DNA from: Bacteroidota bacterium
Lineage (GTDB): Bacteria; Bacteroidota; Bacteroidia; AKYH767-A; OLB10
Assembly (NCBI GenBank): GCA_016721435.1
Contig: JADKIC010000012.1
Location: forward strand, 62,001 to 126,000
DNA: 64,000 bases
Direction of reading: 5' to 3'
The position numbers and the translations under genes were made by a program. The notes below the pieces were generated by a model. It made no database searches, was not told where the DNA came from, and saw only the letters and a program-made list of their open reading frames with translations. Positions within the stretch are counted from its first letter, which is position 1, and the number at the start of each line of letters is the position of its first letter. This document shows positions 63,676 to 64,000 of the stretch, piece after piece.

Positions 63676-64000
63676 TCACGAAGCATGGCAAAGAAAAAGT
63701 TATTGCACCTCTTTTGGAAAAGGAACTTGGTGTTGAATGTCATTTGGTTGAAAATTTTGATACAGATGTACTGGGAACATTTAGCGGAGAAATCGAAAGA
63801 AAACACGATCCCATAACAACAGCGCGATTGAAATGCCTCCGGGCTATGGAAGTCGACAATCTTGATTTAGCAATAGCCAGTGAAGGATCTTTCGGTCCAC
63901 ATCCTTCACTGTTTTTTATTCCGGCAGATGAGGAATTCCTACTTCTTTTGGACAAAAAAAATGATTTAGAAATCTTAGTGAAGGAAATAAGTACTGACAC
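63648..64000 (+). CDS. DUF6671-like protein (partial)
   Basis: The frame from ATG 63648 (MFKGRKLLIVTKHGKEKVIA) stays open to the end of the window. It has ELGVECHLVENFDTDVLGTF, then TTARLKCLRAMEVDNLDLA and ASEGSFGPHPSLFFIPADEE, which I associate with the DUF6671 family. Function unknown. It follows the small charged protein and is probably in the same LysR-controlled transcript. Confidence 0.7.
   Translation, partial: MFKGRKLLIVTKHGKEKVIAPLLEKELGVECHLVENFDTDVLGTFSGEIERKHDPITTARLKCLRAMEVDNLDLAIASEGSFGPHPSLFFIPADEEFLLLLDKKNDLEILVKEISTD

Overview
This window reads as a chromosomal segment of a Bacteroidota (Bacteroidetes) bacterium. The evidence is several proteins with type IX secretion (T9SS) C-terminal sorting domains, the gliding lipoprotein GldH beside a RicT/PSP1 protein, an IPExxxVDY protein overlapping pyruvate kinase, and several TAnnTTTG-type promoters. 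No rRNA, tRNA, transposase or CRISPR array was recognised. A dominant property of the sequence is its high density of single-base indels. At least 20 genes are broken into adjacent frames, and most junctions are repaired by adding (less often removing) one base in a short homopolymer. This looks like an unpolished long-read assembly rather than mass pseudogenisation. I therefore annotate such loci as one gene and give the break positions.

Layout. 1-11 kb: a truncated secreted protein, IPExxxVDY-pyk, an M42 aminopeptidase, a multihaem cytochrome with sorting domain, a VCBS/ASPIC surface protein, and an ABC permease (-). 11-22 kb: an RnfD/NqrB-like membrane protein with a DUF2330 protein, a palindromic tandem repeat, an M13 peptidase and a DUF255 thioredoxin-fold protein, TyrS, an NAD-dependent epimerase, DUF983, and an unknown ~520-aa protein. 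23-33 kb: a solitary VirD4/TraG-like ATPase divergent from that unknown gene, then a thioester alpha-2-macroglobulin followed by pterin dehydratase and PBP1C; then DUF2795, PduO-type adenosyltransferase and an ABC ATPase. 34-49 kb: a methyltransferase, a secreted sulfatase, TerC behind a striking 10/11-bp repeat array, a four-helix-bundle protein, two secreted T9SS cargo proteins, a thioredoxin-GGT pair, GldH-RicT, and HolB.

49.4-59.2 kb is an accessory defence-like island. It starts beside a near-identical duplicated fragment of holB. It holds a HigBA-like toxin-antitoxin pair (toxin damaged), an AAA ATPase plus subtilisin-like protease pair matching IetAS, a NUDIX hydrolase followed by a very large PLD-helicase-DUF3427 protein with a LexA/S24-type peptidase domain at its C-terminus, a VOC fragment, and a MNT/HEPN toxin-antitoxin pair. 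The NUDIX / helicase-DUF3427-S24 pair is my best candidate for an under-described system. A TPR-type adenylate/guanylate cyclase, two tiny membrane proteins, a LysR regulator with a clear palindromic operator, and a DUF6671-like gene running off the end complete the window.

Intergenic DNA is rich in palindromic families: a nested ~130-150 bp palindrome at 9.2 and 61.5 kb, GACAGGTC palindromes at 13.5 kb, TTGATATAC-type minisatellites at 18.1, 29.8 and 38.3 kb, and shorter repeats shared between distant sites.
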